DNA of 64,000 nucleotides from Apoda limacodes (GCA_946406115.1 OX291551.1:9052001-9116000), one strand, 5' to 3'; positions 9,807-21,050 are shown, counted from the first letter of the stretch. Notes: generated from the sequence alone by a model not told the origin. Numbers and translations: made by a program.

Positions 9807-10306
9807 ACCGAATTTGTTTCAAGTTTAAAAATAATTTATAATTAATTAAAACCTTTTTTTAAAATGTTTTCGAACATAGAACCGTAGCTGCACTGCGCTG
9901 GATGGCAGCTCAATTTGCAACATTGAATTAGAATGGTTTATATAGAAGAGAAAATACCTAGTATCAAAAAAAACATAAATTTTATAAAACAACTACTGCC
10001 AAAATTTTATTTTAGGTTTAGTAGTTTAGACTCGGCGTTGATAAATTATTTTATATATTTATACGATTAACATATTTACCGCGACAATTATTTGCAGTAA
10101 TTTTACTCTGAACCTTTTTTTTTTGTGACAAATTAAGTTATCTCGAAGTAGTCACCTGGGTCAAAAAAGTAAGGTTAAGTTGCAGTGCAGTTGCTATACT
10201 AACATAGATTTAGATTTACGTTTACTGAAAACGTTTTTCTATACAATTATTTGTCCCATAATTAATACTTTGATTTCAAAAAGATAAATTCTCCAACTTA
10301 TATGTA

Positions 10307-11040
10307 CAGTGCGCTAAAAAGGGACTGATATAATAAGATCTTAATAAACGGCGCTGCGTCACCTGTAAAGCCGATTCAACTATGAAGACGCATTCGTTAT
10401 TATTTATTATTTTGTCAATGTCACAAATCTCCAAACCAAGATTATTAAATTCTTAAAAAGACTCTTCTGCTGGGTGGCAGGTGGCGATTCGAAGAGGAAT
10501 GACCTTTGCTTCACCGTCACAGAACAGGTAGGCCACGGCTCATAGACACACCACAACGTGAAGCCATGATGAGGGAGTATAAGGAAAATGGATTCGTGAC
10601 GACAATCCACTACATCGGTTGATTTAACACAAGTGTGGATACTGTTTGTCGTGTTCTTCAAAGTGAGGGTCTGCATTATCGTAGGCATGCTGTTAAACCC
10701 TTGCTGACGGAAAATCATAAAAGGGCAAAGTATGAGTTCTGTTCGAAAAACTTAGATTTCTATTGGAGTGATGTCATCTTAACTGATGCAAAGACTTTGA
10801 AATCCAGCCAACATGGACGTCTAAATTTGTGGCGTCGAAAAAATACACGATATAATAGTGCTCACATAGTGCGCAATATGGAGTCCATGTGTAACATGTG
10901 GGGGTGGATAAGTGCGGCAGACCCGGGTGAACTATCAGACTACCCAGCCGAGCAAATAGTGCTTATTATGTAGAAGCCAGCGCAATAACTTTAATGATAT
11001 ACTTGACACTACAACACAACAACTTGACATAGTGCAGACC
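10307..11040 (+). pseudogene. Tc1-like transposase remnant, module 1
   Basis: As at 4516. The open stretch (10635-10973, 112 codons) ends early because a one-base loss after GEL shifts the frame relative to module 0. Only the first catalytic Asp region survives. Confidence 0.78.
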
Positions 11041-11626
11041 AGCTCAATAAGCGTCACTAATTAATGAACGATTTATATTCTGAAAGTAGAATATTATCTT
11101 ATTTATATCTTAAGGTAAAGCAAAACAAACTGTTTGTAGTGGAGCTACTCGAACTTTCAATTATTGATAAGTAATCAAAACTACAGAATTGTCAAAATTG
11201 CAAAACGCAATGAAGCCGCCTCGTTTGATCTTACATATACACCTAACATATATAATACAATAAAAACAAAACAAAATTATAAAAAAAAAAACATTACTGA
11301 ACCCACAGAGTCTACCAGATTCAAATGTTGCGTCGGGCACTAGACGCACCATGTCAATGAGACTCGGGGCCTCGACAATTTGAGCTAGCGATTAATGTAT
11401 TAAATGGTCGAAATATTGATCGTCTTACTGTAGCAAACGTTATTCTTACTAATTCTGTTAACCACGACATCTAGTTTTGTGAACGAGAACGATAATAGAA
11501 TTTGAGGTAACATACAATTTTGCAGCTAAGTGTACACATTGGGTATGCATACTGACATATTCATACATAGAACAATTAGAATACAAACAATGAGTACAAA
11601 GATTAAAAATCATATTCTTTACTTAC

Positions 11627-12766
11627 CATTTGCTTGAACCGTTGAAATCGTGTTAACGTTTACAGTGTTGCCGTTGTTATTATTATTACTATTGCCAGTG
11701 TTGTTTGGTGTTCCACTATTCGCTGATCCAGTTGTGTTGTTAGGAGAACTGCCATTTGGAGATGTAGTGCCGTTACTGTTGGTGTAGTTTGATGCTCCGT
11801 TTCCTGGCGTTGCTGTACCGTTGTTGGGCGCAACAGATGAGGTAACCGTGATGTTGCTATTGCCAGTGTTGTTTGGTGTTCCACTATTCGCTGATCCAGT
11901 TGTGTTGTTAGAACTGCCATTTGGAGTTGTAGTGCCGTTACTGTTGGTGTTGTTTGATGCTCCGTTTCCTGGCGTTACTGTACCGCTGTTGGGCGTAACA
12001 GATGAGGTGACCGTGACGTTGCTATTGCCAGTGTTGGTCGGTGTTCCACTATTCGGTGATCCATTTGTGTTGTAAGGAGAATTGCCATTTGGAGTTGTAG
12101 AGCCGTTACTGTTGGTGTTGTTTGATGCTCCGTTTCCTGGCGTTGCTGTACCGCTGTTGGGCGTAACAGATGAGTTGACCGTGACGTTGCTATTGCCAGT
12201 GTTGGTCGGTGTTCCACTATTCGGTGATCCATTTGTGTTGTAAGGAGAACTGCCATTTGGAGTTGTAGTGCCGTTACTGTTGGTGTTGTTTGATGCTCCG
12301 TTTCCTGGCGTTGCTGTACCGCTGTTAGGCGTAACAGATGAGGTGACCGTGACGTTGCTATTGCCAGTGTTGGTCGGTGTTCCACTATTCGGTGATCCAT
12401 TTGTGTTGTAAGGAGAACTGCCATTTGGAGTTGTAGTGCCGTTACTGTTGGTGTTGTTTGATGCTCCGTTTCCTGGCGTTGCTGTACCGCTGTTGGGCGT
12501 AACAGATGAGGTGACCGTGACGTTGCTATTGCCAGTGTTGGTCGGTGTTCCACTATTCGGTGATCCATTTATGTTGTAAGGAGAACTGCCATTTGGAGTT
12601 GTAGTGCCGTTACTGTTGGTGTTGTTTGATGCTCCGTTTCCTGGCGTTGCTGTACCGCCTTTTGTTGTTACAGTTGGCATAACCGTGTTGTAACTATTAC
12701 CTGTGTTGGTAGGTTTTCCACTATTTGGTGACACCATTGTATTGTTATTCGAGGCATTGCTTCCAG
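11627..12766 (-). CDS. Long repeat exon C, copy 2 (six repeats)
   Basis: 1,140 nt, 380 codons, with the same splice sites and phase as copy 1 and six 56-residue repeats. Distinguishing changes include GKPTNTGNS and TTKGGTATP at the start, YNINGSP in repeat 1 and GTVTPGNG in repeat 5. It is nearly identical to the exon at 38844, its counterpart 27,217 bp away. Confidence 0.82.
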
Positions 12767-12844
12767 CTGCAGAAATGTTTAAAATTTTAATAAGTTATTT
12801 GAAAATAGAACCTCCACAAGAAGCCATCAGTTATATTGGTCAAA

Positions 12845-13090
12845 TACTTTGGATGAACAGTGATTGATTGTCGTGCAGAGGGTGTAGTTTTGATTCGCAC
12901 ACTGTACAAATATTTATGTGGTAAACACTTGTGTTTGTCTTGGGTCTGGGTGTATTTATGTATGATATGTATTTATTTACAAAAAAATGTTATATAAGTA
13001 TTTGTATACGTTGCTTGGTTTTGAGAGTACAAACTTTGCTTAGTTTGGGACCAAATGGCGCTGTGTGATACGTCCAAATTTATTATTCTA
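12845..13090 (+). repeat. SINE-like remnant (SINE1), module 2
   Basis: Copy of 1-245, with TTTTGATTCG in the B-box-like position. Confidence 0.5.
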
Positions 13091-13418
13091 ATTTTTTTTA
13101 CTTTGCTTATAGTACCTTTTTTGTTACAAAAGTAATAGGGGTAACTAATTAATTTATTTTGTAACAATCCCTTTATTAGCCTAATTAAGAACCGATAACG
13201 AAGTTAATTTACTATTAGATTGTGTAACACATATTGAATTACTGTAAACTAAACTTGTAAAAAAGTTCTACTCACAGAATGACACATTGGTAACAACATT
13301 ATATTAAACCTACTATATAGGTTTATACTAAACATACTTACATATTATTAGTAATTTATACCTTGGATAAGAATGCATAGGTATTTAATTATCTTCTAAA
13401 AGTATAATCTTAACTTAC

Positions 13419-13475
13419 CATTTGCTTGACCTGTTGTAATACTGTTTACGACAACAGTATTGCCATTGCTTCCAG
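13419..13475 (-). CDS. Microexon B, copy 2
   Basis: 57 nt, same peptide as copy 0 (GSNGNTVVVNSITTGQAN), acceptor CCGCAG, donor GTAAGT. Confidence 0.78.
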
Positions 13476-13919
13476 CTGCGGAAATGTTTTGAAAGGTTAA
13501 TCAATTTATAAAATAAAAAACACGAAAATTGTCCCTGAAGGCGTAGTCAGTGATATTAATGTCAAATAGTTGGGTTGAACAGTGAATGCTTACAGTATTT
13601 ATATATTACCAATCCTATATATTTTATTCTAAAATTGATAAAGGTAAGTAATTTATTTTTTATCGCACTAACTCGTAAACAGTGTCAATATGTGCAGCTT
13701 AAGCGGGTGCTAAGACCTTAATTACTCCCACAGGCTTTTTCTTTTTATATTTTACTTTTCTTTGCGCAAAGATCACGTTTATAGAACCTACGGGAAGTAA
13801 TGACACACCATTTCTATCAAGTGTAAAAAAAGGTATACTGTGTTCTAAATATGTTTGTTTGATGGTTGTATAGAGTAGAATGTTTTAAATTCAGCCAAAA
13901 CTTTTTATTGATAAATTCT

Positions 13920-14112
13920 CCAGATGTCCGTGGCACCGTGGGTAACGAGGGTTCTATTCCTGCACAAGACAAAACTTTATTATTTGTGTTTGTCTTGAGA
14001 CTGGGTGTTTTCTATGTATTATATGTAATTGTATCCGCTGTCTGGTATCCATAGCACAAGCTTGCTTAGTTTGAGAGCAGACGGCGCTGTGTGTAATGTC
14101 TAAAAATATTTT
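13920..14112 (+). repeat. tRNA-derived SINE remnant (SINE2), module 2
   Basis: Copy of 8131-8332. The B box is mutated to GGTTCTATTCC. Confidence 0.55.
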
Positions 14113-14544
14113 TTTCTTATATTCGATTGTGTTTTGGAGATTTATTTATTCATTCATATCATATTTTTCGCAATTGTGATGAAAAACATTGTATAACACG
14201 ATCGGTATGGAAATTACTAATTCATGTCATTAAAGGCTTCTAAATAGCCTCTAGTTAGTAATTTTATTCTTACCACCCTTAAAACACTATGTACTATTGT
14301 GACAACCTCCTCATTGCCCTATCGGCTTACTAAGTGCCGATAAAGAATTTAACTTACTATAAGATTTTATTAAAAATATTGTATATACTGTAAACTAAAG
14401 CGAAACAAAGTTCTGCATAGAGATAGGCATACGAGTAAAAACAATTTTATCAAACATAAGGCATAAACATACATTAAACATTCATTTATACCTTGGATAA
14501 GAATACATGTTTTATTCTCTTATATATTTAAAATCTTAACTTAC

Positions 14545-14601
14545 CATTTGCTCGAGTCGATGTAATAGTGTTAACGCCTACAGTGTTGCCGTTGTTTCCA
14601 G
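14545..14601 (-). CDS. Microexon A, copy 2
   Basis: 57 nt, GNNGNTVGVNTITSTRAN, same splice sites. In transcript order the exon before it is the 78-nt A exon at 19292, because module 2 lost its C and B exons. Confidence 0.78.
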
Positions 14602-14796
14602 CTGCGAAAATGATTTAAATATACTAATTACTAAAATACAATGGGAGAAACACGAATCCCGTCGCCAAAGCAGCGTTTCGAAATATTATGAACATCATGT
14701 AGATATCTTCGTATGCATGTATGTATTTGCTCTAACTTTTATTTATTGTTAATGGGATCGGATTTCATTAGAAACTATCGTGCTTCAACTTTAGGA

Positions 14797-14979
14797 AACT
14801 ACTTTGACGTTAACCAGTCGCTAAAATTGGGAGATTGTATGGAAGTTTCTATCGTTAGGTGTTTTGCTGAACTTTGACTGGACCGGTTAATTTAAAAAAT
14901 AGCTGACTATGCCAATTTTCATAAAATCTCCAACTTTTGACGACTGGTTAACGTTAAAGTTATTTAGTTTAACCCTGCC
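14797..14979. repeat. MITE remnant, module 2
   Basis: Inverted-repeat element as at 1253. Confidence 0.65.
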
Positions 14980-15034
14980 TAAGTGTATAATATACCCATA
15001 CCATACCTATGTAAGACTATGCTATATGTAGCTG

Positions 15035-15690
15035 CCCAGCCAAAGTAAAGCATTACGAACCTTCCAATCTTCTCCTCTTATATTTTGTTCCTTTACTACA
15101 CACATTGTAACTAGTACAATCGAAGTTTTATAGGAGTTGCTTGAGTGTGTCATGCTCTCTCAAAGTTTCTCTGCGGTGGTGGCGTGTGTGTTGGGTCGTT
15201 ACGTTCCCTAAAACATGGTTGAGCGAAGCGATGGCTGATTCATGTGTCATACTCGTGAACGGGTGCCGCCTGTGGAGGCTGGTCTGCTGTTGCATACTTC
15301 TTTGTATTCTAAGTATTTAGTCTTACTTTTTTGTTTTGTTTATTAATACTGTAAGACATTGATTATTTCTTAGTGATGAATACATAAACTGTCTTTTGTT
15401 TATATAGGATACTTTTTTATGTTGTGCTTGTGCTTTATATTTCATGTTTTTTTATGTTTGTAATGGAATGTGTCCTTTTATGATAGGGAGGGCATTTTCC
15501 AATATTTTAATTGGACGCTGTAAGAGAAAGGGAGAAAAGAAATGCCCTTGCTGAGTTTCTTGCCGGTTCTTCTCAGTACAAGGTCTCCCGCCCTGTAGAC
15601 TTACGAACCGATGGCGTAGTGACATTCATAAGTGCTCAATTATTGTAGCCTAAACTGAATAAATTAAATTGAATTTGACTTTGAATTTGA
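15035..15690 (+). mobile_element. 656-bp LINE 3'-end insertion
   Basis: It interrupts the sequence GTAGCTG / AACGTGATGG, which is continuous in other modules. It ends in a short AT-rich repeat tail (GAATTTGACTTTGAATTTGA), as CR1-type lepidopteran LINE 3' ends often do, preceded by a 3' UTR-like block (TTTCTTGCCGGTTCTTCTC). No ORF of length is left. A segment (about 15149-15317) recurs inverted at about 20873-21050. An identical insertion lies at 42252-42907. No clear target duplication was found. Confidence 0.65.
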
Positions 15691-16199
15691 ACGTGATGGA
15701 TTTCTATACACTTCCAATCACATTTTGCTATATATGTATTATCTTTAGGCTCGCCTACGTTATAACAAACATTTTTGTTGAGAAATAATAAAAAAAAAGA
15801 TGAAGAAAGTTCCAACAAAAATTATCTAACTGCTAATATGAAAATGGAGCTCGAGCGAGCGCTGACCCACTTAAAGTATTCGAAAATTTGTGAACAGGCA
15901 GTAACACATAACATAATGTTTTTTAAACTATTAAATTCTAGTTCAAAATTAGTAACATATATAATGATATGTAGACGCTTCGATGAACTTCCAGCGGTAT
16001 TTTAGCAATTTAAAACGAAAATAATAAACTTCTTATTTTTTTAATACTAACAATTTTTAATATCGCAACGTCTTACTGTCATAAAGTCTAGTTATGCTAC
16101 GGTTTCCATAAAGTAAAAATATTTAAATGGCTTTTTAACAACTTTTTATCTTTCAAAACATAACCAAAATCCTAAAAAAAATAATTAAATAGGTAAAAA

Positions 16200-17992
16200 C
16201 CTATTTCTCTGAGCAGAATATAAGTTTTTCGCGTATCTTGTAATATGAACGATGAAGGCGCTGTACCACCTACTATACCGTGGTGCGGTAAGACCATGCC
16301 GGAAATCTCCATAACGCAGCGGGAGGTCAGGCGGGCGTTGCTCTCTTTAGATGTTCATAAGTCGAGTGGGCCAGACGGTTTACCAGCAGTGGTGCTTAAG
16401 CAGTGTGCTCCTGAGTTATGTCCTGTACTAACGCGCCTCTTCGCGCTTTCCTACCACACTAGGCAATTTCCGTCTTCATGGAAGACTGCGAATGTGCACC
16501 CAGTGCCCAAAAAGGGCGATAGATCAGATCCATCGAATTACAGGCCTATCGCTATTACCTCTCTCCTCTCTAAGGTGATGGAGCGTGTGATCAACACACA
16601 GCTTCTAAGATACCTAGAAGTACACGATCTGGTCAGTGACCGTCAATATGGCTTTCGCCACGGTCGCTCGACTGGTGACCTTCTAGTGTATCTCACACAC
16701 CGATGGGCACTAGCCATTGAGAGTCAGGGGGAGGCATTGGCATGTAGCCTGGACATAGCGAAGGCGTTCGATCGGGTCTGGCACCGCGGTCTTCTATCGA
16801 AGTTGACATCTTACGGAGTGCCCGAGGGTTTGTGCAAATGGGTGGCTAGGTTTTTGTCCGGCAGACGCATACGAACCGTAGTTGACGGTAGTTGCTCTGA
16901 TAGCATGGACATTAATGCTGGTGTCCCGCAAGGCTCTGTGCTGTCTCCTACGCTGTTTCTACTGCATATCAATGACATGTTGGACATGAACAACATACAT
17001 TGCTATGCAGATGACAGTACTGGAGACGCTTTTTACACGGGTCGTGCAAACATCCCTCGTTCTGTTGTGGAGGAAAACCGCGGAGAACTTGTGTCTCAAA
17101 TCGAGACCGCACTGTCCCAGGTCTCTGACTGGGGACGGGTAAACTTGGTCCGATTCAACCCTACAAAGACACAAGTGTGCGCGTTCACCGCTAAGAAAAC
17201 TCCATTCACTGTGGTCCCACAATTCCAGAACACTCCCCTCTCCATCTCCAAGAGCATTGGGATCCTTGGTGTCGACATCTCCAGCGATGTTCAGTTCCGA
17301 GATCATTCACAAGATAAGGTGAAGCTGGCGTCCAAAAAACTTGGTGTACTCAACAGAGCGAAGCAGTACTTCACGTCGGGGCAAAGGTTGTTACTTTACA
17401 AGTCGCAAGTTCGGCCCCATATGGAGTGCTGCTGCCATCTCTGGGCAGGTGCACCCGGACACCAGATTGGCCCTTTTGACTCGGTTCAACGACGGGCTGT
17501 GAGAATTGTCGACGATTCCAAACTCACTTGCGGTATCGAGCCCTTAAATCTGAGGAGAGACTTTGCCTCACTGTGTGTGTTCTACCGCTTGTACAATGGG
17601 TTGTGTTCTGAGGAATTGTTCGAAATGATGCCCACGGCTACTTTCTACCATCGCACCGCTCGCCATCGGCAGGGAATTCATTCTCACACTTTAGAACCTA
17701 AATGGTCGCGTACAGTGCGGTTTCAGAGAAACTTCCTCCCGCGAACGCTTAAGTTGTGGAATGAGCTCCCTGCCAAGGTTTTCTGCAAGGACTACAGTAT
17801 GGAGTTCTTCAAGAAAGAAGTTATTAGATTTCTGAAGAAAAGTATCATGCGCAAGTGATACCCCTGGTGTTGCAAGCGTCCATAGGCTACGGTGACCGCT
17901 TACCATGCAGGCTTGTTTGCCACCTTAGTGGTATAAAAAAAAAAAAACCTATTTCTCTGAGCAGAATACAAGTTTTTCGCGTATCTTGTAAT
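16200..17992 (+). mobile_element. LINE insertion with intact 45-bp target-site duplication (copy 2)
   Basis: 5' duplication at 16200-16244, element 16245 to poly(A) end 17947, 3' duplication at 17948-17992. The two 45-bp copies differ at one base (ATATAAG versus ATACAAG). Beyond the 3' copy the flank ACCGAATTTG matches the unoccupied sites at 9807 and 37026. This proves insertion by retrotransposition, with the 5' end truncated to the reverse transcriptase region. Confidence 0.92.
16245..17858 (+). CDS. Non-LTR retrotransposon reverse transcriptase, copy 2 (537 residues)
   Basis: Full-length frame of the truncated element, ending EFFKKEVIRFLKKSIMRK. Catalytic motifs LDIAKAFD, GVPQGSVLSP and YADD are intact. 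Variants GPDGLPAVV and DMNNIH are shared with the copy at 43463. Private changes include HSQDKV, ECCCHLWAG and GHQIGP. It lacks an endonuclease, so it cannot retrotranspose autonomously. It lies antisense within an intron of the host gene. Confidence 0.9.
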   Translation: MNDEGAVPPTIPWCGKTMPEISITQREVRRALLSLDVHKSSGPDGLPAVVLKQCAPELCPVLTRLFALSYHTRQFPSSWKTANVHPVPKKGDRSDPSNYRPIAITSLLSKVMERVINTQLLRYLEVHDLVSDRQYGFRHGRSTGDLLVYLTHRWALAIESQGEALACSLDIAKAFDRVWHRGLLSKLTSYGVPEGLCKWVARFLSGRRIRTVVDGSCSDSMDINAGVPQGSVLSPTLFLLHINDMLDMNNIHCYADDSTGDAFYTGRANIPRSVVEENRGELVSQIETALSQVSDWGRVNLVRFNPTKTQVCAFTAKKTPFTVVPQFQNTPLSISKSIGILGVDISSDVQFRDHSQDKVKLASKKLGVLNRAKQYFTSGQRLLLYKSQVRPHMECCCHLWAGAPGHQIGPFDSVQRRAVRIVDDSKLTCGIEPLNLRRDFASLCVFYRLYNGLCSEELFEMMPTATFYHRTARHRQGIHSHTLEPKWSRTVRFQRNFLPRTLKLWNELPAKVFCKDYSMEFFKKEVIRFLKKSIMRK

Positions 17993-18803
17993 ACCGAATT
18001 TGTTTCAAGTTTAAAAATAATTTATAATAAATTAAAACCTTTTTTAAAAATGTTTTCGAACATAGTACCGTAGCTGCACTGCGCTGGATGGCGGCTCTAT
18101 TTGCAACATTGAATTAGAATGGTTTATAATGACGAGAAAATACCTAGTATCAAAAAAAACATAAATTTCATGAAACAACTACTGTCAAAATTTTATTTTT
18201 AGGTTTAGTAGTTTAGACTCGGCGTTGATAAATTATTTAATATATTTATACGATTAACATATTTACCGCGACAAATATTTGCAGTAATTTTACTCTGAAG
18301 CATTTTTTTTGTGACAAATTAAGTTATCTCGAAGTAGTCACCTGGGTCAAAAAAGTAAGGTTGCAACTTAACCTGTTGCTATACTAACATAGATTTAGAT
18401 TTACGTTTACTGAAAACGTTTTCCTATACAAATATTTGTCCCATAATTAATACTTTAAGTGTCGGGTATCCTGTGGCGACCACGAAATATTAATCTAAAA
18501 AACAAATCTTTCCTTATTGCATAAATTTAGATTTTCTGGCGTCTGAATCCGTTAGTTACTTTCGCTCTTTATAATAATAACTAGCTGTTGCTACCGGTTT
18601 CACCTGTTTCTCGCACCAGCTTTTAGAGTTTGTTTGTTTGAAGTAACTTATCTTAGGAAATACCAGTCCACTGTGAAAAAAAATCTGTTTTGAATCATCT
18701 GACCGCTTATTGTGGAAGGTAACCGAAAAATATTTTTCATATTGGTATAGTTGTATCATAAGATCATCGGTTTCAAAAACATAAATTCACCAACTTATAT
18801 GCA

Positions 18804-18864
18804 CAGTGCGCTAAAAAGGGACTGATATAATAAGATCTTAATAAACGGCGCTGCGGCACCTGTA
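18804..18864 (+). pseudogene. Tc1-like 5' terminal stub, module 2
   Basis: Only the terminal ~60 bp (CAGTGCGCTAAAAAGGGAC to CACCTGTAA) remain. It then joins new sequence TTATCACTATTAGCACC and the region downstream of SINE2. The deletion removed the transposase, exon C, SINE1 and exon B. The same junction occurs at 59338-59398. Confidence 0.75.
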
Positions 18865-19291
18865 ATTATCACTATTAGCACCATTTCTATTGTGTTTTGG
18901 AGATTTATTTATTCATTCATATCATATTTTTATTAATTTTCTCCCAATTGTGATGAAAAACATTGTGTAACATGGGCGGTACCGAAATTTCTAATTAAAG
19001 TCATTAAAGCCTTCCGCCTTACCTAAGCCTTTGGCATTTGGCTTCTAAATAGCCTCTAGTTAGTAATTTATTCTTACCACCGTGCCGATTAAGAAGTTAA
19101 TTTACAGTAAGATTTTATTACGCATATTGTATTACTGTAAACTAAAGCGAAACAAAGTTCTGCATAGAGATATGCATACGAGTAAAAACAATTTTATCAA
19201 TCATAAAGCATAAACATACATTAAACATTCATTTATACCTTGGATTAGACTATATGTTTTATTCTCTTATATATTTAAAATCTTAACTTAC
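18865..19291 (-). other. Deletion-junction intron before the 78-nt A exon
   Basis: Sequence normally found downstream of SINE2 (GATTGTGTTTTGGAG and after) follows the Tc1 stub directly. It carries a small private insertion containing CCTTACCTAAGCCTTTGG. No gene. Its counterpart is 59399-59815. Confidence 0.6.
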
Positions 19292-19369
19292 CATTTGCTC
19301 GAGTCGTTTTAAAAGTATTAACTAGCCTACCTAGCCTAACTAAGCCTACAGTGTTGCCGTTGTTTCCAG
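19292..19369 (-). CDS. Enlarged microexon A, copy 3 (78 nt)
   Basis: Same acceptor and donor as other A exons, but 21 nt longer. After GNNGNTVG the frame reads LVRLGRLVNT before KTTRAN, so the insertion keeps phase 1-1 and adds the array's only cluster of Arg/Leu residues. The insert is built from repeated TAGGC/TTAGG-like steps. It could be a functioning variant or a decayed exon that is still open. An identical copy is at 59816. Confidence 0.65.
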
Positions 19370-19573
19370 CTGCGAAAATGATTTAAATATACTAATTACT
19401 AAAATACAATGGGAAAAACACGAATCCCGTCCCCAAAAGTAGCGTTTCGAAATATTATGAACATCATGTAGATATCTTCGTATGCATGTATGTATTTGCT
19501 CTAACTTTTATTAATTGTTAATGGGATCGGATTTCATTAAGAAGTATTGTGCTTCAACTTAAGGAATATCATA

Positions 19574-19770
19574 GGCTGGGTTCCGCTAACTAACTTTGAA
19601 GTTAACCAGTCGCTAAAATTGCGAGATTGTATGGAAATTTCTATCATCAGGTGATTTGCTGAACTTTGACTTGGCCGGTTAATTTTAAAAATAGCTGAAA
19701 TGCAAATTTTTATAAAATCTCCCATTTTTGACGACTGGTTAACGTTAAAGTTACTTAGTTCAACCCTGCC
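19574..19770. repeat. Complete 197-bp Tc1/mariner-type MITE
   Basis: The left end GGCTGGGTTCCGCTAACTAA pairs with the right end, which reads outward as GGCAGGGTTGAACTAAGTAA. The inner part (TTAACCAGTCG / CGACTGGTTAA) extends the inverted repeat to about 45 bp. It is flanked by TA on both sides, the target duplication typical of Tc1/mariner elements. No coding capacity. Confidence 0.78.
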
Positions 19771-20223
19771 TAAGTGTATAATAGCCTTGGGTAACTCCGG
19801 ACATAACTATATCTTTGGATATATATCTGAGGCCGGATATGTTACAACTCCTTCACGTTGCAGGAAATAAACATGTCCTATATCCAGGGAGTTAACGAAC
19901 CAATCCAAATAAACAGCGGAGCGTGTCGCCCGTGTCCGTGATGCGGAGCGGCTGTATAGCGATGCACGCATATCACTAAAGGTGAGAGAGAGACAGAGCT
20001 AGCGTTGAAACTAGAGAGCGAAATAGTAACGTTTTCGTGTCTTGCTTATAAGCGATCTCAGGGCTTTTTAAAATCACGCCTGCTAAATCCAATGTATATG
20101 CAATGGGATACGAATTTCCGTGCAATACGCTAAAAACCACTTAAACCGCTTATTAATTAAGTGGACGTTTTTTGTCTTCAATTCAATTGTTTGTTTACGT
20201 AGGTATGTACATACTATAGATTA

Positions 20224-20355
20224 GTACTTACTTCAATAAACTCAAACTCAAATCAAACTTTATTGAAGTCGGTTTCTAAGAACACTTTTGAATCGTCAAT
20301 ACAATGTAAACAATGTTAATTTCTGCCAAAAAGAGCTGGTAAGAAGTTCCATTTA
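20224..20355 (-). repeat. LINE 3'-end fragment nested in the TIR element
   Basis: On the minus strand it reads as a LINE 3' UTR (CTTCTTACCAGCTCTTTTTG) and ends in a repeated TTTGAGTTTGAG-like tail. The same type of tail is widespread in lepidopteran LINEs. Copy at 60748-60879. Confidence 0.45.
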
Positions 20356-20693
20356 AAGTAGTAATACAATACTTTGATAATTAGCTAAAGAGTATACAAT
20401 ATGTACCAATACAATAGATAATAAAAAATAAGTAAGTAAGCTACTAAAACAAAGCCAAACATTTTAATTTTTTTTTGTTTTTATGTAGCATAGGGGGCGC
20501 ACCATGTGAAGCGTCAAATATCGTTAATTGAGAGAGGGAATTTAGATATTTAAGAGAATTCCGATATTTAATAGTACTAGTGGCATTAGCGCCATCATAA
20601 TTAAATTTTTGCACAATCATATGTACATACATATATTTACATATATTAAAAATTATTCATACTATCCATGAATATAATATAAATATAAATATT

Positions 20694-20820
20694 ATAAATG
20701 CGAAAGTAAATCTGTCTGTTACCTTTTCGCGGTGAAACCACTGTACCGATCAAGATGAAATTTGGCATGCAGGTAGTTTTGAGTCCTGGATAAGGACATA
20801 AGCTACTTAAAAACGTCAAG
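20694..20820. repeat. Interspersed repeat fragment of lepidopteran type
   Basis: Contains ATGCGAAAGTAAATCTGTCT, then CCACTGTACCGATCAAGATG, then AAATTTGGCATGCAGGTAG. This is a phrase familiar from dispersed repeats in moth and butterfly genomes; the exact family is not certain. Copy at 61218-61344. Confidence 0.4.
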
Positions 20821-20872
20821 TATTATTCGTTTAGTAACTGAGGAGTTGCCGTTGAAATCCTACACCGATGAC

Positions 20873-21050
20873 CGAATACTAAGAATACAAAGAAGTTTGC
20901 AAGAGCAGACCAGCCTCCACAGTGGCACCCGTTAACAAGTATGACACATGAATCAGCCATCGCTTCGCTCAACCATGTTTTAGGGAACGTAACGACCCGA
21001 CGCACATGCCACCACCGCAGAGACTTTGAGAGAGCATGACACAATAGTTT
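20873..21050 (-). repeat. LINE fragment, inverted relative to 15149-15317
   Basis: The reverse complement shares long matches with the 656-bp LINE insertion (for example GAATCAGCCATCGCTTCGCT on the plus strand here). It is nested in the TIR element and repeated at 61397-61574. Confidence 0.6.

Noticed and set aside
15775..16005. 76-codon plus-strand ORF near 15.8 kb
   Set aside because: It is the fortuitous 55-codon ORF extended upstream only in this module, by a base loss near the oligo(A) run; no support as a gene.
19292..19369. Telomeric (TTAGG)n origin for the 21-nt insert in microexon A
   Set aside because: Only irregular TTAGG/TAGGC steps are present, too short and imperfect to claim a telomeric source.
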